The notes under the pieces: model-generated | Told to the model about the DNA's origin: nothing | Seen by the model: only the letters and a program-made list of their open reading frames with translations | Databases searched by the model: none | Assembly (NCBI GenBank): GCA_002428385.1 | Contig: DIWB01000003.1 | Location: 1 to 64,000, forward strand | Length of the DNA: 64,000 nucleotides | Direction: 5' to 3' | Source: Bacteroidales bacterium UBA6117 | GTDB taxonomy: Bacteria; Bacteroidota; Bacteroidia; Bacteroidales; VadinHA17 | In this document: one piece after another, positions 36,072 through 45,854 of the stretch | How the letters are laid out: the number at the start of each line of letters is the position of its first letter | Position numbering within the stretch: position 1 is the first letter of the stretch | Translations under genes and position numbers: made by a program

Positions 36072-36141
36072 TTAAGATCCGGTTTTTCTGGTCATTTAAT
36101 AATCGTTCCGGGATAGCTTGATGATTATTTCTTCGTAATCA

Positions 36142-38394
36142 TCAGGAAAAATCCTCAACACGACTGATTGTGTCAATTCCTTTCACATTCGACAACTTCA
36201 GTATGAGGTTATTGAGATCCTGGGTGTGATGGACATAAAGATCGATCGTTCCCTCGAAAATACCTTCCCTGACGTTGAAATTTATATTGGTCATATTGAC
36301 TTTCAGCTCTGAAGAAATAATATTTGTCAGGTCGTTTACCAGTCCGATCCTGTCGACCCCGCTTACCTTTATTCGCGCGAGGAAGGAGACAAGTTTGTGA
36401 ATTGCCCACCTGACCGGCAGAATCCTGTTACCCTCGTTTGACATTATTCTGATTGCTGCAGGACATTTGGGCTTATGAATTACTATCGACCCCTGTGGTG
36501 AGTGATACCCGATAACTTCATCGCCCGGAATAGGATTGCAGCATTTTGCTATTTCGTACGACTGACCGGCATTTTCGATGTTTTCCCTCAGTAGGAAAGG
36601 CGCTGACGGGTCAATCCAGCCTGTAATCGTCTCATCTTCTTCTTCCTTTTTGTCTTTTTTCGGCCCAAGGAGCTTAAGCTCCCAGTATTTTATTACATTT
36701 TTTGCAGGCGACTTCCTGATAACCTTTTTAAGGTTGTCGGGGTTTATTGTTCCCAGCTCTATTCCCGAATAGAGTTCATCTTTATTCGGTAAATCATAGG
36801 CTTGCATCAGCTTTTTCAGTATCTCGGTGTTCGGTGTGACTCCTATTTCGGCAAGTTTCATCTCGAGAATTTCCATACCTTTCTGGATCCTGTTGGTCGA
36901 TTCGGCCCTGAGCACACTTTTTATAGCTTCCTTTGCCTTTGAGGTGGTAACGTACGAAAGCCATTCTCTTTCAGGCTTGGCAATGTCAGAAGTGATAATC
37001 TCCACCTGGTCGCCGCTCATAAGCACTGTGCTGATCGGATTCAGTTTATGGTTGATCTTGGCGCCAATGGCTTTGTTACCTATTTCGGTATGGATTTCGT
37101 AAGCAAAATCGAGGGCTGATGCTCCTTTTGGCAGGCTGACAAGGGTTCCTTTTGGAGTGAAGACCATTATTTCGGAAGAAAAAAGGTTCATCTTGAACTC
37201 GTCAAGGAATTCAATCGGATTCTCCAGCGGATTCTCAAGCATCGATCTGATTTTCTTGATCCACTTGTCGAGCTCAGTCTCGGGTGTGTTGTCCCCCTTA
37301 TACTTATAGTGGGCTGCATATCCTCTCTCAGCTATTTCATCCATGCGCCTGCTACGTATCTGGACCTCAACCCAGTGGCCTTCAGGACCCATGACTGTTA
37401 CATGAAGCGCCTCGTAGCCGTTGGGCTTCGGCCTGCTCACCCAGTCGCGCAGCCTGTCGGGCTTTGGAAGATAGGTGTCAGTGATTACTGAATAAATGTT
37501 CCAACAGGTTGTCTTTTCGGGTATCCCGGGCATAGGGTCAAACACAATTCTGACAGCCAGTACATCGTAAACTTCTTCGAACGGCACATTCTTAGCCTGC
37601 ATTTTTGTCCAGATCGAGAATATCGATTTCGGACGACCGCTTATTTCGAAGTTTAGACCTGATTCATTGAGCTTGTTTATGATGGGGAAACTGAATTTAT
37701 TGATGAGTGCGTGATATTTTTTCTCTCCAAGCTTCATTTTGGAGGATATCTCATCATATATCGCCGGCTGCCGGTATTTGAAACTGAGGTCCTCAAGCTC
37801 ACTTTTTATGGCATACAGACCTATCCTGTTTGCAAGCGGAGCGTACAGGAAGATGGTCTCGCCGGCCACCTTCATCTTTTTGTGTTCGGGCATCGATTCA
37901 AGAGTCCGCATGTTATGAAGCCTGTCGGCTATCTTGATAAGAATTACCCTCAGATCGTCCGACAGGGTCAGAAGCATTCTGCGGAAGTTCTCTGCCTGAA
38001 GCGATGATGAAGTGCCCTTGTCGTATGTGGTGCTCGATATTTTGGTAAGACCGTCAATCAGCGAGGCTATCTTCGGTCCGAAATCCCTGTTAACTTCTTC
38101 CAGAGTGTAGTCGGTGTCCTCAACGGCGTCGTGAAGGAGGGCTGTGGCAATCGAACGGGCACCAAGACCTATTTCCTGGTTAACTATTTTTGAAACGGCT
38201 ATCGGGTGGAGAATATAAGGTTCACCCGATTTGCGGCGAAGATTCCAGTGAGCCTTGTTGGAGATATTGAATGCCTTTTCAATAAGTTCGCGGTCGCCCG
38301 GCTCCCTGCACCTTACCATATTGTTAATCAGGGAATCGTATTCGGATTGAATAAGCTTTATGTCCTCCTCGTCAAATATATCCTTACTGCCCAT
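36142..38394 (-). CDS. Bifunctional (p)ppGpp synthetase/hydrolase (RelA/SpoT)
   Basis: A 750-residue stringent-response enzyme. The N-terminal hydrolase HD domain has EPYILHPIAVSKIV and ALLHDAVEDTDY with the dyad intact; the synthetase domain has YEVYDVLAVRIVF-type sequence and EVQIRSRRMDEIAERGYAAHY; then come TGS (VFTPKGTLVSLPKGASALDFAY), a helical region, a zinc-finger-like CCNPIPGDEVIGYHSPQG and a C-terminal ACT domain. The intact HD residues suggest that it can also degrade (p)ppGpp. A perfect -7 element lies upstream. Confidence 0.96.
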   Translation of the reverse strand: MGSKDIFDEEDIKLIQSEYDSLINNMVRCREPGDRELIEKAFNISNKAHWNLRRKSGEPYILHPIAVSKIVNQEIGLGARSIATALLHDAVEDTDYTLEEVNRDFGPKIASLIDGLTKISSTTYDKGTSSSLQAENFRRMLLTLSDDLRVILIKIADRLHNMRTLESMPEHKKMKVAGETIFLYAPLANRIGLYAIKSELEDLSFKYRQPAIYDEISSKMKLGEKKYHALINKFSFPIINKLNESGLNFEISGRPKSIFSIWTKMQAKNVPFEEVYDVLAVRIVFDPMPGIPEKTTCWNIYSVITDTYLPKPDRLRDWVSRPKPNGYEALHVTVMGPEGHWVEVQIRSRRMDEIAERGYAAHYKYKGDNTPETELDKWIKKIRSMLENPLENPIEFLDEFKMNLFSSEIMVFTPKGTLVSLPKGASALDFAYEIHTEIGNKAIGAKINHKLNPISTVLMSGDQVEIITSDIAKPEREWLSYVTTSKAKEAIKSVLRAESTNRIQKGMEILEMKLAEIGVTPNTEILKKLMQAYDLPNKDELYSGIELGTINPDNLKKVIRKSPAKNVIKYWELKLLGPKKDKKEEEDETITGWIDPSAPFLLRENIENAGQSYEIAKCCNPIPGDEVIGYHSPQGSIVIHKPKCPAAIRIMSNEGNRILPVRWAIHKLVSFLARIKVSGVDRIGLVNDLTNIISSELKVNMTNINFNVREGIFEGTIDLYVHHTQDLNNLILKLSNVKGIDTISRVEDFS

Positions 38395-38425
38395 AAAAAA
38401 TCATTGTGTTCTTTTCTGCCAGATA

Positions 38426-38456
38426 CAAAGATAACGTAATTGAGCTAAAATTGAAA
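38426..38456 (-). promoter_or_regulatory. Promoter of the RelA/SpoT gene
   Basis: On the minus strand, TTTC at 38456-38453, 19 bases, then a perfect TATCTTTG at 38433-38426; leader about 25 bases. Confidence 0.5.
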
Positions 38457-38523
38457 CTCTCATATGATTTGTAGCAGGCCGGAAGTCAATGTATATTGCA
38501 TCATTCAGACAATGCCTGATCTG

Positions 38524-40008
38524 TTATCTCCTAACAATTGTCAGTGTGCCGGTACGGTCAATAATCTTTCCGGAAGAAGTAGTCATCCGGAGGTACCACA
38601 TTACCACTCCCTGAGGGGCCGGAGATCCTCCTGCCGTTCCATCCCATGATTCGGTGTAATCGCGGGTCTCAAAAAGGGTGTCGCGCCGCCTGTCGGCTAT
38701 TATCAGCCTGTATTCTGAAGGTGTGAAAGTTATTACCGGCCTGAAGAAATCATTTATCCCGTCGCCGTCGGGAGTGAAAATATTGGGAACAGTAACAACT
38801 TCCTCAATTGTCGTGCAAACTATCCCTGAAAAGGCTTCTCCTGTTATTCCGAAAGGATTATCCGTTTCGTCAGCCCTGATCCTGAAACAGATCTCCTCTT
38901 TATTAAGTTCATACATAATATCCGGGATGCTTACAGAAAAAATGGTGTCGGCCGATCCGGTAGTGGCTTCAGATTCAAAACCGTTTCCCTTGTCGGCAAG
39001 AATGGTGTATGAAGAAACGGATCCGCGCCACTGACGGTACCTGTTCCATTTCAGTATTATCTCGTTGCCTGTATTTGTAAGTGTCAGATGAAGGTTGGAT
39101 GCCGTATTGGAGGTAGCTGCGTTTTGTTTGCAGATGACTGCGGAAAGCCGGTAGAAATATATTTCATCAGGGCTGGCTGACCTGTCGGTATAGGCAAGCG
39201 GCTTCATGTCGTTACCGGTGAACTGGCTTATCTGTTGAAACGGTCCTGAAAATCCTGATCTTCTCTCAAGGGCGAATGTGTCGATATCAGATAACGGATC
39301 AATATGGAATGAGAGTTCTATTTCATCATCATCCGTAACCGTTGCATAATCGGCATTTATCCATTGCGGGGGAGTTGTAAGGCTGGCAACGGCTGAGGTA
39401 AGGTTGGATGAGGAGGATTGTCCGTTCTCAAGAACAGCCTTTATTATAAAATCATATCTGCTGCCGTCAGTTATATTGTCGAGGCTGAATGCGGTTTCTT
39501 CACTTCCTGCCTGCCCGGCAAGTAAAAAAGGCCCCCCGTTTTCCGATGCCATGATTTCATATCGCACTACCTCATAGGGATAAGATTGATACTTGCTCCA
39601 CGTAATCTTAATAATGTTATTGCAGGGATCGGGACTTGCCTTGGCATGAATGGTGCACAACCCGTTTGAGAGCCGGCTTATGTTCCTTGCGTTATCAAAT
39701 GCCGCAATGACATAACATTCAGGCCTTTCGTCGGCGTATAGGTTCAGGAAGGAGTAGCTTGTTGCTGAAGGATTGAATACGGAATCGATAATATACCCTT
39801 CTCCGTTCCTGAAATTATAAAGAGCATATCCTGCCAGGTCGGGTTCGGTATTTGCAGTCCAAAACAACTCTGTAAAACCGTTCTCCTGATTTATGGATGT
39901 CAGCAACAGAGTCGGGGCTGCAGGTTGTTCCTCATCGGTCTGCCCGTTTGACGGCAAAACCCCAAGTGATATAAGAATAATCAGGATGTATGTGAGCTTT
40001 TTATTCAT
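38524..40008 (-). CDS. Fibronectin-type-III-like surface protein with type IX secretion C-terminal domain
   Basis: A 494-residue exported protein (signal peptide ILIILISLGVLPSNGQ). The body consists of about four fibronectin type III-like modules (for example, TSINQENGFTELFWTANTEP and GNEIILKWNRYRQWRG). The end, VPNIFTPDGDGINDFFRPV through TESWDGTAGGSPAPQGVVMWY, is the gliding-type C-terminal domain recognised by the type IX system. The role is probably adhesive or structural at the surface. Its start codon overlaps the stop of the upstream M16 peptidase gene by one base, so expression may be coupled. Confidence 0.88.
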   Translation of the reverse strand: MNKKLTYILIILISLGVLPSNGQTDEEQPAAPTLLLTSINQENGFTELFWTANTEPDLAGYALYNFRNGEGYIIDSVFNPSATSYSFLNLYADERPECYVIAAFDNARNISRLSNGLCTIHAKASPDPCNNIIKITWSKYQSYPYEVVRYEIMASENGGPFLLAGQAGSEETAFSLDNITDGSRYDFIIKAVLENGQSSSSNLTSAVASLTTPPQWINADYATVTDDDEIELSFHIDPLSDIDTFALERRSGFSGPFQQISQFTGNDMKPLAYTDRSASPDEIYFYRLSAVICKQNAATSNTASNLHLTLTNTGNEIILKWNRYRQWRGSVSSYTILADKGNGFESEATTGSADTIFSVSIPDIMYELNKEEICFRIRADETDNPFGITGEAFSGIVCTTIEEVVTVPNIFTPDGDGINDFFRPVITFTPSEYRLIIADRRRDTLFETRDYTESWDGTAGGSPAPQGVVMWYLRMTTSSGKIIDRTGTLTIVRR

Positions 40009-41282
40009 CAGCCTGCCGTAATCTCGTAAATATCCCCGGTGGTGTAGTAGGTGTTAGCGAGTTTTAGCAATTCTTCGGGAGTTATTGTCCTGATTGTATG
40101 CATTATTGTAGAAAAATAACTCAGATCAAGGCCGAATTCCCAAGCTGATTTAAAGCTTTCTGCAATCGCCATTGGCCCGTCAAATAATCTGACAAGCTCT
40201 CCTGCCATGTAATTGCTTACTACTTCTATCTCATCAGCCTGAACCGGTATTGTAAGAAGGAGGTTTATTTCCTTTTTTATCTCATCGACTGCCTTTCCGG
40301 CATTTTCCCTTCCGACTTCAGTAGATATCATTCTGAAGCCCGATTTATCAAATGATGAAACTATAGAGTGAATCCCGTAGGTATAACCTTTTTCTTCCCG
40401 TATGTTCTTCATAAGGCGCGATCCGAAATAACCGCCCAGGATCACATTGAGGAACTTCAGCCCGGGGTAATCGGGGTGACGCTTGTTTATTGTTGCCGCT
40501 CCTATCCTTATCGCGGTCTGAACCGCTCCCTTCTTCTTAATATGCTCCTTTCTTACAGGAGAGCCTTCAAGGATGCTTTCCGTTTCAATGTTTTGAATTT
40601 TTTCTGATCTGAGACCGCCGAAATGCTTTTCCAGGGAGGCTGATGCAGAACCGGGAATTTTGCCTGATACGATAACAGCCATTTCTTCGGGCCTGTATAA
40701 GCGGGAATGGAAATCCCTTAACAGTGATGGCGTCATGCCATCGAAGTCGGGTTCACTTACCTGCCTTCCATACGGATGATTTTGTCCGAAAACGGATTCG
40801 AAGAACCTGTCACTGGCGATATTCTGGACTTTTTCCCTGTTGATTCTGAACCAGTTTAGTCTCTTCTTCATAAGCTTTTCAAGCTCTTTTGCCGGGAAAA
40901 CCGGACTGAACAGAACCTCTGCAATCAGTTCCAGCGACTTGTCGAAATATCTGCTGAGGAAATAAGCGGTGAGGCCGGCAGTGTCCCTCTCCGCCTGAAG
41001 GTTCAGGAATATCCCGTAGTAGTCGAGTAAAGCGTTCAGCTCTTCCGATGTATACTTTTCGGAACCCTCTGTGAGCATCATATTGGCCGAGCTTGCCAGC
41101 AGGGGCAGGTTTTCCTTTATAATTCCGGCTCTGAAGACACACTCAATCCTGATAACATCCTCTGTGCCGGCCTCAATCATGAAGACCCGGGCCCCGTTGT
41201 TCAATGCAAGCGATTTTAACGGAATATCAATCTGTGCATCAAAAGGATGTACCGGGGGTTGTATTCTCTGGAAACTGCTCAT
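40008..41282 (-). CDS. M16-family protein lacking the zinc motif (inactive partner subunit)
   Basis: A 424-residue protein with the M16 double-domain fold. At the place of the HxxEH zinc motif it reads LLASSANMMLTEGSEKY, so no metal site is left. The C-terminal GGYFGSRLMKNIREEKGYTYGI is the Arg-Tyr pair (R...GYTYG) that completes the active site of the partner. Bacterial M16B peptidases often work as heterodimers of one zinc and one R/Y subunit. The ATG at 41282 overlaps the stop of the zinc subunit by 4 bases; the earlier ATG at 41324 would overlap by 46. Confidence 0.9.
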   Translation of the reverse strand: MSSFQRIQPPVHPFDAQIDIPLKSLALNNGARVFMIEAGTEDVIRIECVFRAGIIKENLPLLASSANMMLTEGSEKYTSEELNALLDYYGIFLNLQAERDTAGLTAYFLSRYFDKSLELIAEVLFSPVFPAKELEKLMKKRLNWFRINREKVQNIASDRFFESVFGQNHPYGRQVSEPDFDGMTPSLLRDFHSRLYRPEEMAVIVSGKIPGSASASLEKHFGGLRSEKIQNIETESILEGSPVRKEHIKKKGAVQTAIRIGAATINKRHPDYPGLKFLNVILGGYFGSRLMKNIREEKGYTYGIHSIVSSFDKSGFRMISTEVGRENAGKAVDEIKKEINLLLTIPVQADEIEVVSNYMAGELVRLFDGPMAIAESFKSAWEFGLDLSYFSTIMHTIRTITPEELLKLANTYYTTGDIYEITAG

Positions 41283-42529
41283 TTGCCTGTCTTTTTTGAG
41301 GCGATGTAATACAATGTGGAACAATTCTCCGGATTGAAATGCCTGATCGCTGCATCCTTTATCATTGGTTTGCTTACAGCCCTGTAGTTTTCAACTTCCC
41401 TGTTTATCCGGGATGCATCCCCAAGCAGCTCAAAAACCGAGAGATTGAGTGCCTTGTTCAGGATGCTTGTATTTGAAAGTACGGTTGATGATTCGTATCT
41501 GTTCTTCACCTTGTCGATCTCATCATCCATGGGGACTGTGTCCTTTAGTTCGTCAATGACCCGGATGACAGCCGTTTCGGCTTTTTCGATATTAACACCC
41601 TTCATTAATTTTCCGGTCACGATCACAAGTCCCGGATCCAGGTCAGAGGTTATATATGCATTTATCTCACTGAAAAGGTTTAGATCCCTGACGACCCTGT
41701 TGTAAAGCCTGCCTGATTCGCCGCCTGCAAGAAGGTCGGTTATCAAATCCATTGTATGGAAATCGGAGCCGGAGCGGGGTCCCATGTGCCATGCTTTGTA
41801 AAGAGCAGAAGCAGGCAGATCCCTTTCAACTGTCATATGTCTTTCTTCGGTCTGGACGGGTTCGGAGGGCAGGCTTCTGTCATGCTGTTCACCTGAGGGA
41901 ATAGAGCCAAACCAAAGCTGAGCCAGATCGTATGCCCTGTCAGGAGTGATATTACCGGTAAGGGTTAAAATTGCCTTACCCGGATTATAGTGACGGCTGA
42001 AGAAATGCTGAACATTCTCAAGACTAATTCTTTCGATGTGCGAGGGATCAATTCCTATAGTCGGCCACCTGTAAGGGTGAGTTGTGTAAGCCAGCGGCCT
42101 CAGCCGGAGCATGGCGTCGCCGTAGGGTTGATTGAGATACCTTTGCTTGAATTCTTCAATTACAACACTTTTCTGGACATCCAGTTTCCTGCCGGTAAAA
42201 TCCGGGGCAAGCATTCTGTCGGACTCGAGCCAGAATGCAGTCTCTATGTTTCCGGAGGGAAGAGTGAGGTAATAATTGGTAATGTCGTTGTTTGTAAATG
42301 CGTTGTTCTCTCCTCCTGCAAGCTGAAGAGGGAGATCATATTCCGGGATGTTCCCGGTGCCGCAATACATAAGGTGTTCAACAAGATGCGCCATCCCGGT
42401 CAGTGAGGGATCTTCATCCCTCGAACCGGCATCATAAAGAACATTCATGGCAACCAGGGGTGTTGACCGGTCCTCATGCACTAAGAGCCTCAATCCGTTA
42501 TCCAGCCTGTAACTCCTGAAATCTATCAT
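41279..42529 (-). CDS. M16 zinc peptidase, catalytic subunit
   Basis: A 416-residue peptidase with the inverted zinc motif HLVEH in GMAHLVEHLMYCGTG and the distal glutamate in VVIEEFKQRY. It should cut unfolded peptides together with the downstream partner, which supplies the substrate-binding Arg/Tyr. No signal peptide is visible, so it is probably cytoplasmic. It is the first gene of the run catalytic M16, inactive M16, fibronectin-like surface protein; the tight coupling hints at shared expression but not necessarily shared work. Confidence 0.93.
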   Translation of the reverse strand: MIDFRSYRLDNGLRLLVHEDRSTPLVAMNVLYDAGSRDEDPSLTGMAHLVEHLMYCGTGNIPEYDLPLQLAGGENNAFTNNDITNYYLTLPSGNIETAFWLESDRMLAPDFTGRKLDVQKSVVIEEFKQRYLNQPYGDAMLRLRPLAYTTHPYRWPTIGIDPSHIERISLENVQHFFSRHYNPGKAILTLTGNITPDRAYDLAQLWFGSIPSGEQHDRSLPSEPVQTEERHMTVERDLPASALYKAWHMGPRSGSDFHTMDLITDLLAGGESGRLYNRVVRDLNLFSEINAYITSDLDPGLVIVTGKLMKGVNIEKAETAVIRVIDELKDTVPMDDEIDKVKNRYESSTVLSNTSILNKALNLSVFELLGDASRINREVENYRAVSKPMIKDAAIRHFNPENCSTLYYIASKKTGK

Positions 42530-42551
42530 CGCCTGGAAATTTAGAAAAAGA

Positions 42552-42559
42552 CAAACTTA
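42552..42559 (-). promoter_or_regulatory. -7 element of the M16 operon promoter
   Basis: On the minus strand a perfect TAAGTTTG at 42559-42552, 22 bases before the start codon. The -33 region is not a good match. Confidence 0.4.
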
Positions 42560-42591
42560 ATTAAAAAACAAAGACGCTTTGTTAATGTTTT

Positions 42592-42599
42592 TATCTTTG
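42592..42599 (+). promoter_or_regulatory. -7 element of the clc promoter, implying a leaderless mRNA
   Basis: A perfect TATCTTTG ends only 7 bases before the ATG at 42607, so transcription would begin at or within a few bases of the start codon. The -33 region is weak. Confidence 0.4.
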
Positions 42600-42606
42600 C
42601 AGGGCT

Positions 42607-44382
42607 ATGTCGGTTATAAGGTTTTTCAGGAAGCTATTTGCAAAACAGTTTAATGAGATCGATCAGTCGAGGCTGATTTATATTCTCAGTCTTGCTGTAG
42701 GATTGTTCAGCTCTCTTGCTGCCGCGGTCCTTAAAAATTCCATCCATTACACAAGAAGACTACTTACCGAAGGAATAACCCCTGAGTCCGGAAGCTATCT
42801 TTATCTTATTTACCCTGTTCTAGGTATACTGCTGACAGTATTGTTTGTAAAGTACATTGTAAGGGACAATATTGAGCACGGCGTGAGCAGGGTACTCCAT
42901 GCGATTTCAAGAAAGAAAAGCAGGATCTCCAGCCATAACAACTGGACCTCCCTTCTGGCAACAACCGTCACCATTGGTTTCGGCGGTTCCGTGGGTGCAG
43001 AGGCCCCCATTGTGCTTACTGGTTCGTCGATCGGTTCAACCATCGGCAGATATTTTGGCCTTAATTACAGGTATGTGACCCTCCTGATTGGCTGCGGTGC
43101 AGCCGGCGCGGTGTCGGGCATATTCAAGGCTCCCATTGCAGGGATTGTATTCACTCTTGAGGTACTCCTGCTCGACCTTACCATGTCGTCGATAGTGCCT
43201 CTTCTCATATCCTCGGTCACCGCTGCAACAGTGGCATATTTCCTTATGGGTGACAATGTTCTTCTCTCTTTTACGATAACAGGGGCATTCAACATACGGA
43301 ACATTCCCTGGTATGTCCTTCTGGGGGGGATCACCGGAATGGTATCCCTTTACTTTACCAGGCTGACTCTGTTTCTTGAGGCCGGGTATAAGGAGATTAG
43401 AAATATTTATATAAGGTTGCTCGCAGGAGGACTTGTCCTTGGAATTCTTGTTTTTCTCTTCCCTGCTTTCTATGGAGAGGGTTATGATGCAATAATGGCT
43501 CTCCTGAAAGGAGAATCTGAATCATTGTTTCAGAGTTCGCTGTTTTCGAAGCTGGGAGGCGGATACATGGTATTTTCGCTTTTCTTCCTCTGTCTTATCC
43601 TGCTGAAGGTGGTCGCCAGCAGCTCCACCACCGGTGCCGGAGGCGTGGGAGGGATCTTTGCCCCTACACTGTTTCTGGGTGGGGTGACTGGTTTTCTGAC
43701 AGCCAGCCTTCTGAACAAGTTTGCATTGCTTGACCTTCCCGATAACCGTTTCGTTCTGGTCGGGATGGCCGGAACAATGGCAGCAGTTATGCATGCACCC
43801 CTTACAGCCATCTTCCTTATCGCGGAAATAACCGGCGGTTATTCCCTGCTTATACCGCTTATTATTACATCAACCACAGCCTATATTACAGTTAAGGGCT
43901 TTGAACGGCACTCAATCTATCATATTCAGCTCGCTGAAAAAGGCGAACTGATAACCCACGACAAGGACAAGGCAGTTCTTACGATGATGGAATGGAAGAA
44001 AGAAATTGAAAGGGATCTGACAACCGTCCGCTCAACTGATAATCTTGGAGAACTCGTCAAAACGATATCAAAATCGTCAAGGAATATTTTCCCTGTGGTC
44101 GATGAATACAATATTCTTCAGGGAGTGGTCTATCTTGATGATGTGCGGGATATTATGTTCAACAGCGACCTCTATAAGTCGGTCTTTGTAAAAGATATGA
44201 TGACAATTCCTCCAACATATCTTGACCTGAGCGAAAACGTCGAAGCCGTAATGGAGGCATTTACAAAAACAGATGCATGGAACCTGCCGGTGCTCGACAA
44301 GGGTTATTATGTGGGATTCTTATCCAAATCCAGGATTTTCGGTACCTACCGCGATTTGCTCGTTCAGTTTTCCCAGGAATAG
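42607..44382 (+). CDS. CLC-family chloride channel/transporter with CBS domains
   Basis: A 591-residue membrane protein with the CLC core (about residues 20-430) and a C-terminal CBS pair (about 455-585). The gating glutamate is present as Glu132 in VGAEAPIVLTG. The position of the inner proton glutamate (E203 in E. coli ClcA) is Val186 in GIVFTLEVLL, while the residue before it stays Glu185. Valine here is seen in CLC channels and argues against tight proton exchange. CBS domains usually bind adenine nucleotides and gate activity. It is divergent from the M16 operon. Confidence 0.9.
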   Translation: MSVIRFFRKLFAKQFNEIDQSRLIYILSLAVGLFSSLAAAVLKNSIHYTRRLLTEGITPESGSYLYLIYPVLGILLTVLFVKYIVRDNIEHGVSRVLHAISRKKSRISSHNNWTSLLATTVTIGFGGSVGAEAPIVLTGSSIGSTIGRYFGLNYRYVTLLIGCGAAGAVSGIFKAPIAGIVFTLEVLLLDLTMSSIVPLLISSVTAATVAYFLMGDNVLLSFTITGAFNIRNIPWYVLLGGITGMVSLYFTRLTLFLEAGYKEIRNIYIRLLAGGLVLGILVFLFPAFYGEGYDAIMALLKGESESLFQSSLFSKLGGGYMVFSLFFLCLILLKVVASSSTTGAGGVGGIFAPTLFLGGVTGFLTASLLNKFALLDLPDNRFVLVGMAGTMAAVMHAPLTAIFLIAEITGGYSLLIPLIITSTTAYITVKGFERHSIYHIQLAEKGELITHDKDKAVLTMMEWKKEIERDLTTVRSTDNLGELVKTISKSSRNIFPVVDEYNILQGVVYLDDVRDIMFNSDLYKSVFVKDMMTIPPTYLDLSENVEAVMEAFTKTDAWNLPVLDKGYYVGFLSKSRIFGTYRDLLVQFSQE

Positions 44383-44462
44383 AATCCGGAGCCAACTTAT
44401 CTTTTCGCGGATCATTTGAAGGAAATTAGTCAAGGATGCACCAGGACTTTTCCTATTTGCAT

Positions 44463-44470
44463 TATATTTG
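44463..44470 (+). promoter_or_regulatory. -7 element of the glyA promoter
   Basis: A perfect TATATTTG lies 88 bases before the ATG, giving a leader of about 80 bases. The -33 region is poor. The leader has a Shine-Dalgarno-like AAAGGAGAGG far from the start and no riboswitch I can recognise; nothing else is seen in the 176-base gap after the CLC gene. Confidence 0.4.
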
Positions 44471-44558
44471 TCAAAAGGAGAGGATCCCCGTTTTTCCGGT
44501 GATCTCCGGACCTGATTTGTTATTCCATTAGTAATTTATTGAAAATCACATATTTATT

Positions 44559-45836
44559 ATGAAAGATACATTGATATTCGATCTTATCGAGAAAGAACGT
44601 CAGCGTCAGCTGAACGGAATCGAGCTGATTGCTTCGGAAAATTTTGTCAGCCAGCAGGTACTGGATTCTATGGGATCGGTCCTGACAAATAAATATGCAG
44701 AGGGTTACCCGGGGTACAGGTATTACGGAGGATGTGAGATAGTGGATCAGACCGAGCTCATAGCAATCGACAGGCTGAAACAGCTCTTCGGCGCCGAATA
44801 TGCAAACGTTCAGCCGCATTCCGGCGCCCAGGCCAATATGGCTGTTTTCTTTACGGTCATGAAACCCGGAGATACATTCATGGGATTAAACCTGGCGCAT
44901 GGCGGACATCTTTCACACGGATCTCCTGTGAATTCATCAGGGATCCTTTACAGGCCGGTAGCCTACAGTGTAAAGGAAGCTGACGGACTGGTCGATTATG
45001 ATATGATGGAAGAGCTTGCACTGAAAGAAAAGCCAAAAATGATAATCGGCGGGGCATCTGCCTATTCGCGCGAGTGGGATTATGAGCGGATGAGAAAGAT
45101 TGCTGATGCTGTCGGTGCCATGCTGGTTGTGGATATGGCACATCCCGCTGGACTTATTGCAGCAGGCCTGCTTAAGAATCCGCTGAAATACGCTCACATT
45201 GTTACTTCCACCACACACAAGACGCTGAGGGGACCCAGAGGCGGAATTATTCTCATGGGTAAGGATTTTGTCAATCCATGGGGAATTACAACAACAAAGG
45301 GTGAGGTGAGGATGATGTCCTCACTGTTGAACTCAGCTGTTTTCCCCGGAGTTCAGGGTGGTCCGCTCGAACATGTAATTGCATCCAAAGCTGTTGCATT
45401 CGGAGAGGCGCTTCTTCCTGAATTCGGCTTGTACCAGTCCCGGGTTAAAAAGAATGCCGCAGTGATGGCTGAGGCATTCATGGCCTTAGGCTACAAGGTT
45501 ATATCAAACGGAACAGACAATCACCTGCTGCTGATAGACCTGCGGACAAAATTCCCTGATATTTCAGGCAAAAAAGCTGAGAATACCCTTGTACTTTCTC
45601 ATATCACTGTCAACAAAAACATGGTGCCCTTCGATTCCAGATCACCATTTCTGACATCCGGACTCAGAGTCGGAACTCCGGCAATTACAACCAGGGGGCT
45701 GAAGGAAGAACATATGGGTGTTATTGTCGGCCTTATTGATGAAGTGCTTTCTAATATTGATGATGAGGTAGTTATAAAAACTGTGGGCGACAAGGTGAAA
45801 GAAATGATGAAACCGTTTCCGCTCTTTAGCTTTTGA
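44559..45836 (+). CDS. glyA: Serine hydroxymethyltransferase
   Basis: A 425-residue PLP enzyme converting serine and tetrahydrofolate to glycine and 5,10-methylene-THF. The start [20 protein letters not shown], the substrate loop [25 protein letters not shown] and the PLP lysine Lys221 in [15 protein letters not shown] are all as expected. Length agrees with the family. It is transcribed toward the tonB operon and ends 18 bases before it, without a clear terminator. Confidence 0.97.
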   Translation: MKDTLIFDLIEKERQRQLNGIELIASENFVSQQVLDSMGSVLTNKYAEGYPGYRYYGGCEIVDQTELIAIDRLKQLFGAEYANVQPHSGAQANMAVFFTVMKPGDTFMGLNLAHGGHLSHGSPVNSSGILYRPVAYSVKEADGLVDYDMMEELALKEKPKMIIGGASAYSREWDYERMRKIADAVGAMLVVDMAHPAGLIAAGLLKNPLKYAHIVTSTTHKTLRGPRGGIILMGKDFVNPWGITTTKGEVRMMSSLLNSAVFPGVQGGPLEHVIASKAVAFGEALLPEFGLYQSRVKKNAAVMAEAFMALGYKVISNGTDNHLLLIDLRTKFPDISGKKAENTLVLSHITVNKNMVPFDSRSPFLTSGLRVGTPAITTRGLKEEHMGVIVGLIDEVLSNIDDEVVIKTVGDKVKEMMKPFPLFSF

Positions 45837-45854
45837 AAACGGCATGAATTAGGG

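Noticed and set aside
44471..44558. Riboswitch in the glyA leader
   Set aside because: Only short, imperfect pairings are visible and no known glycine or folate aptamer core is present.
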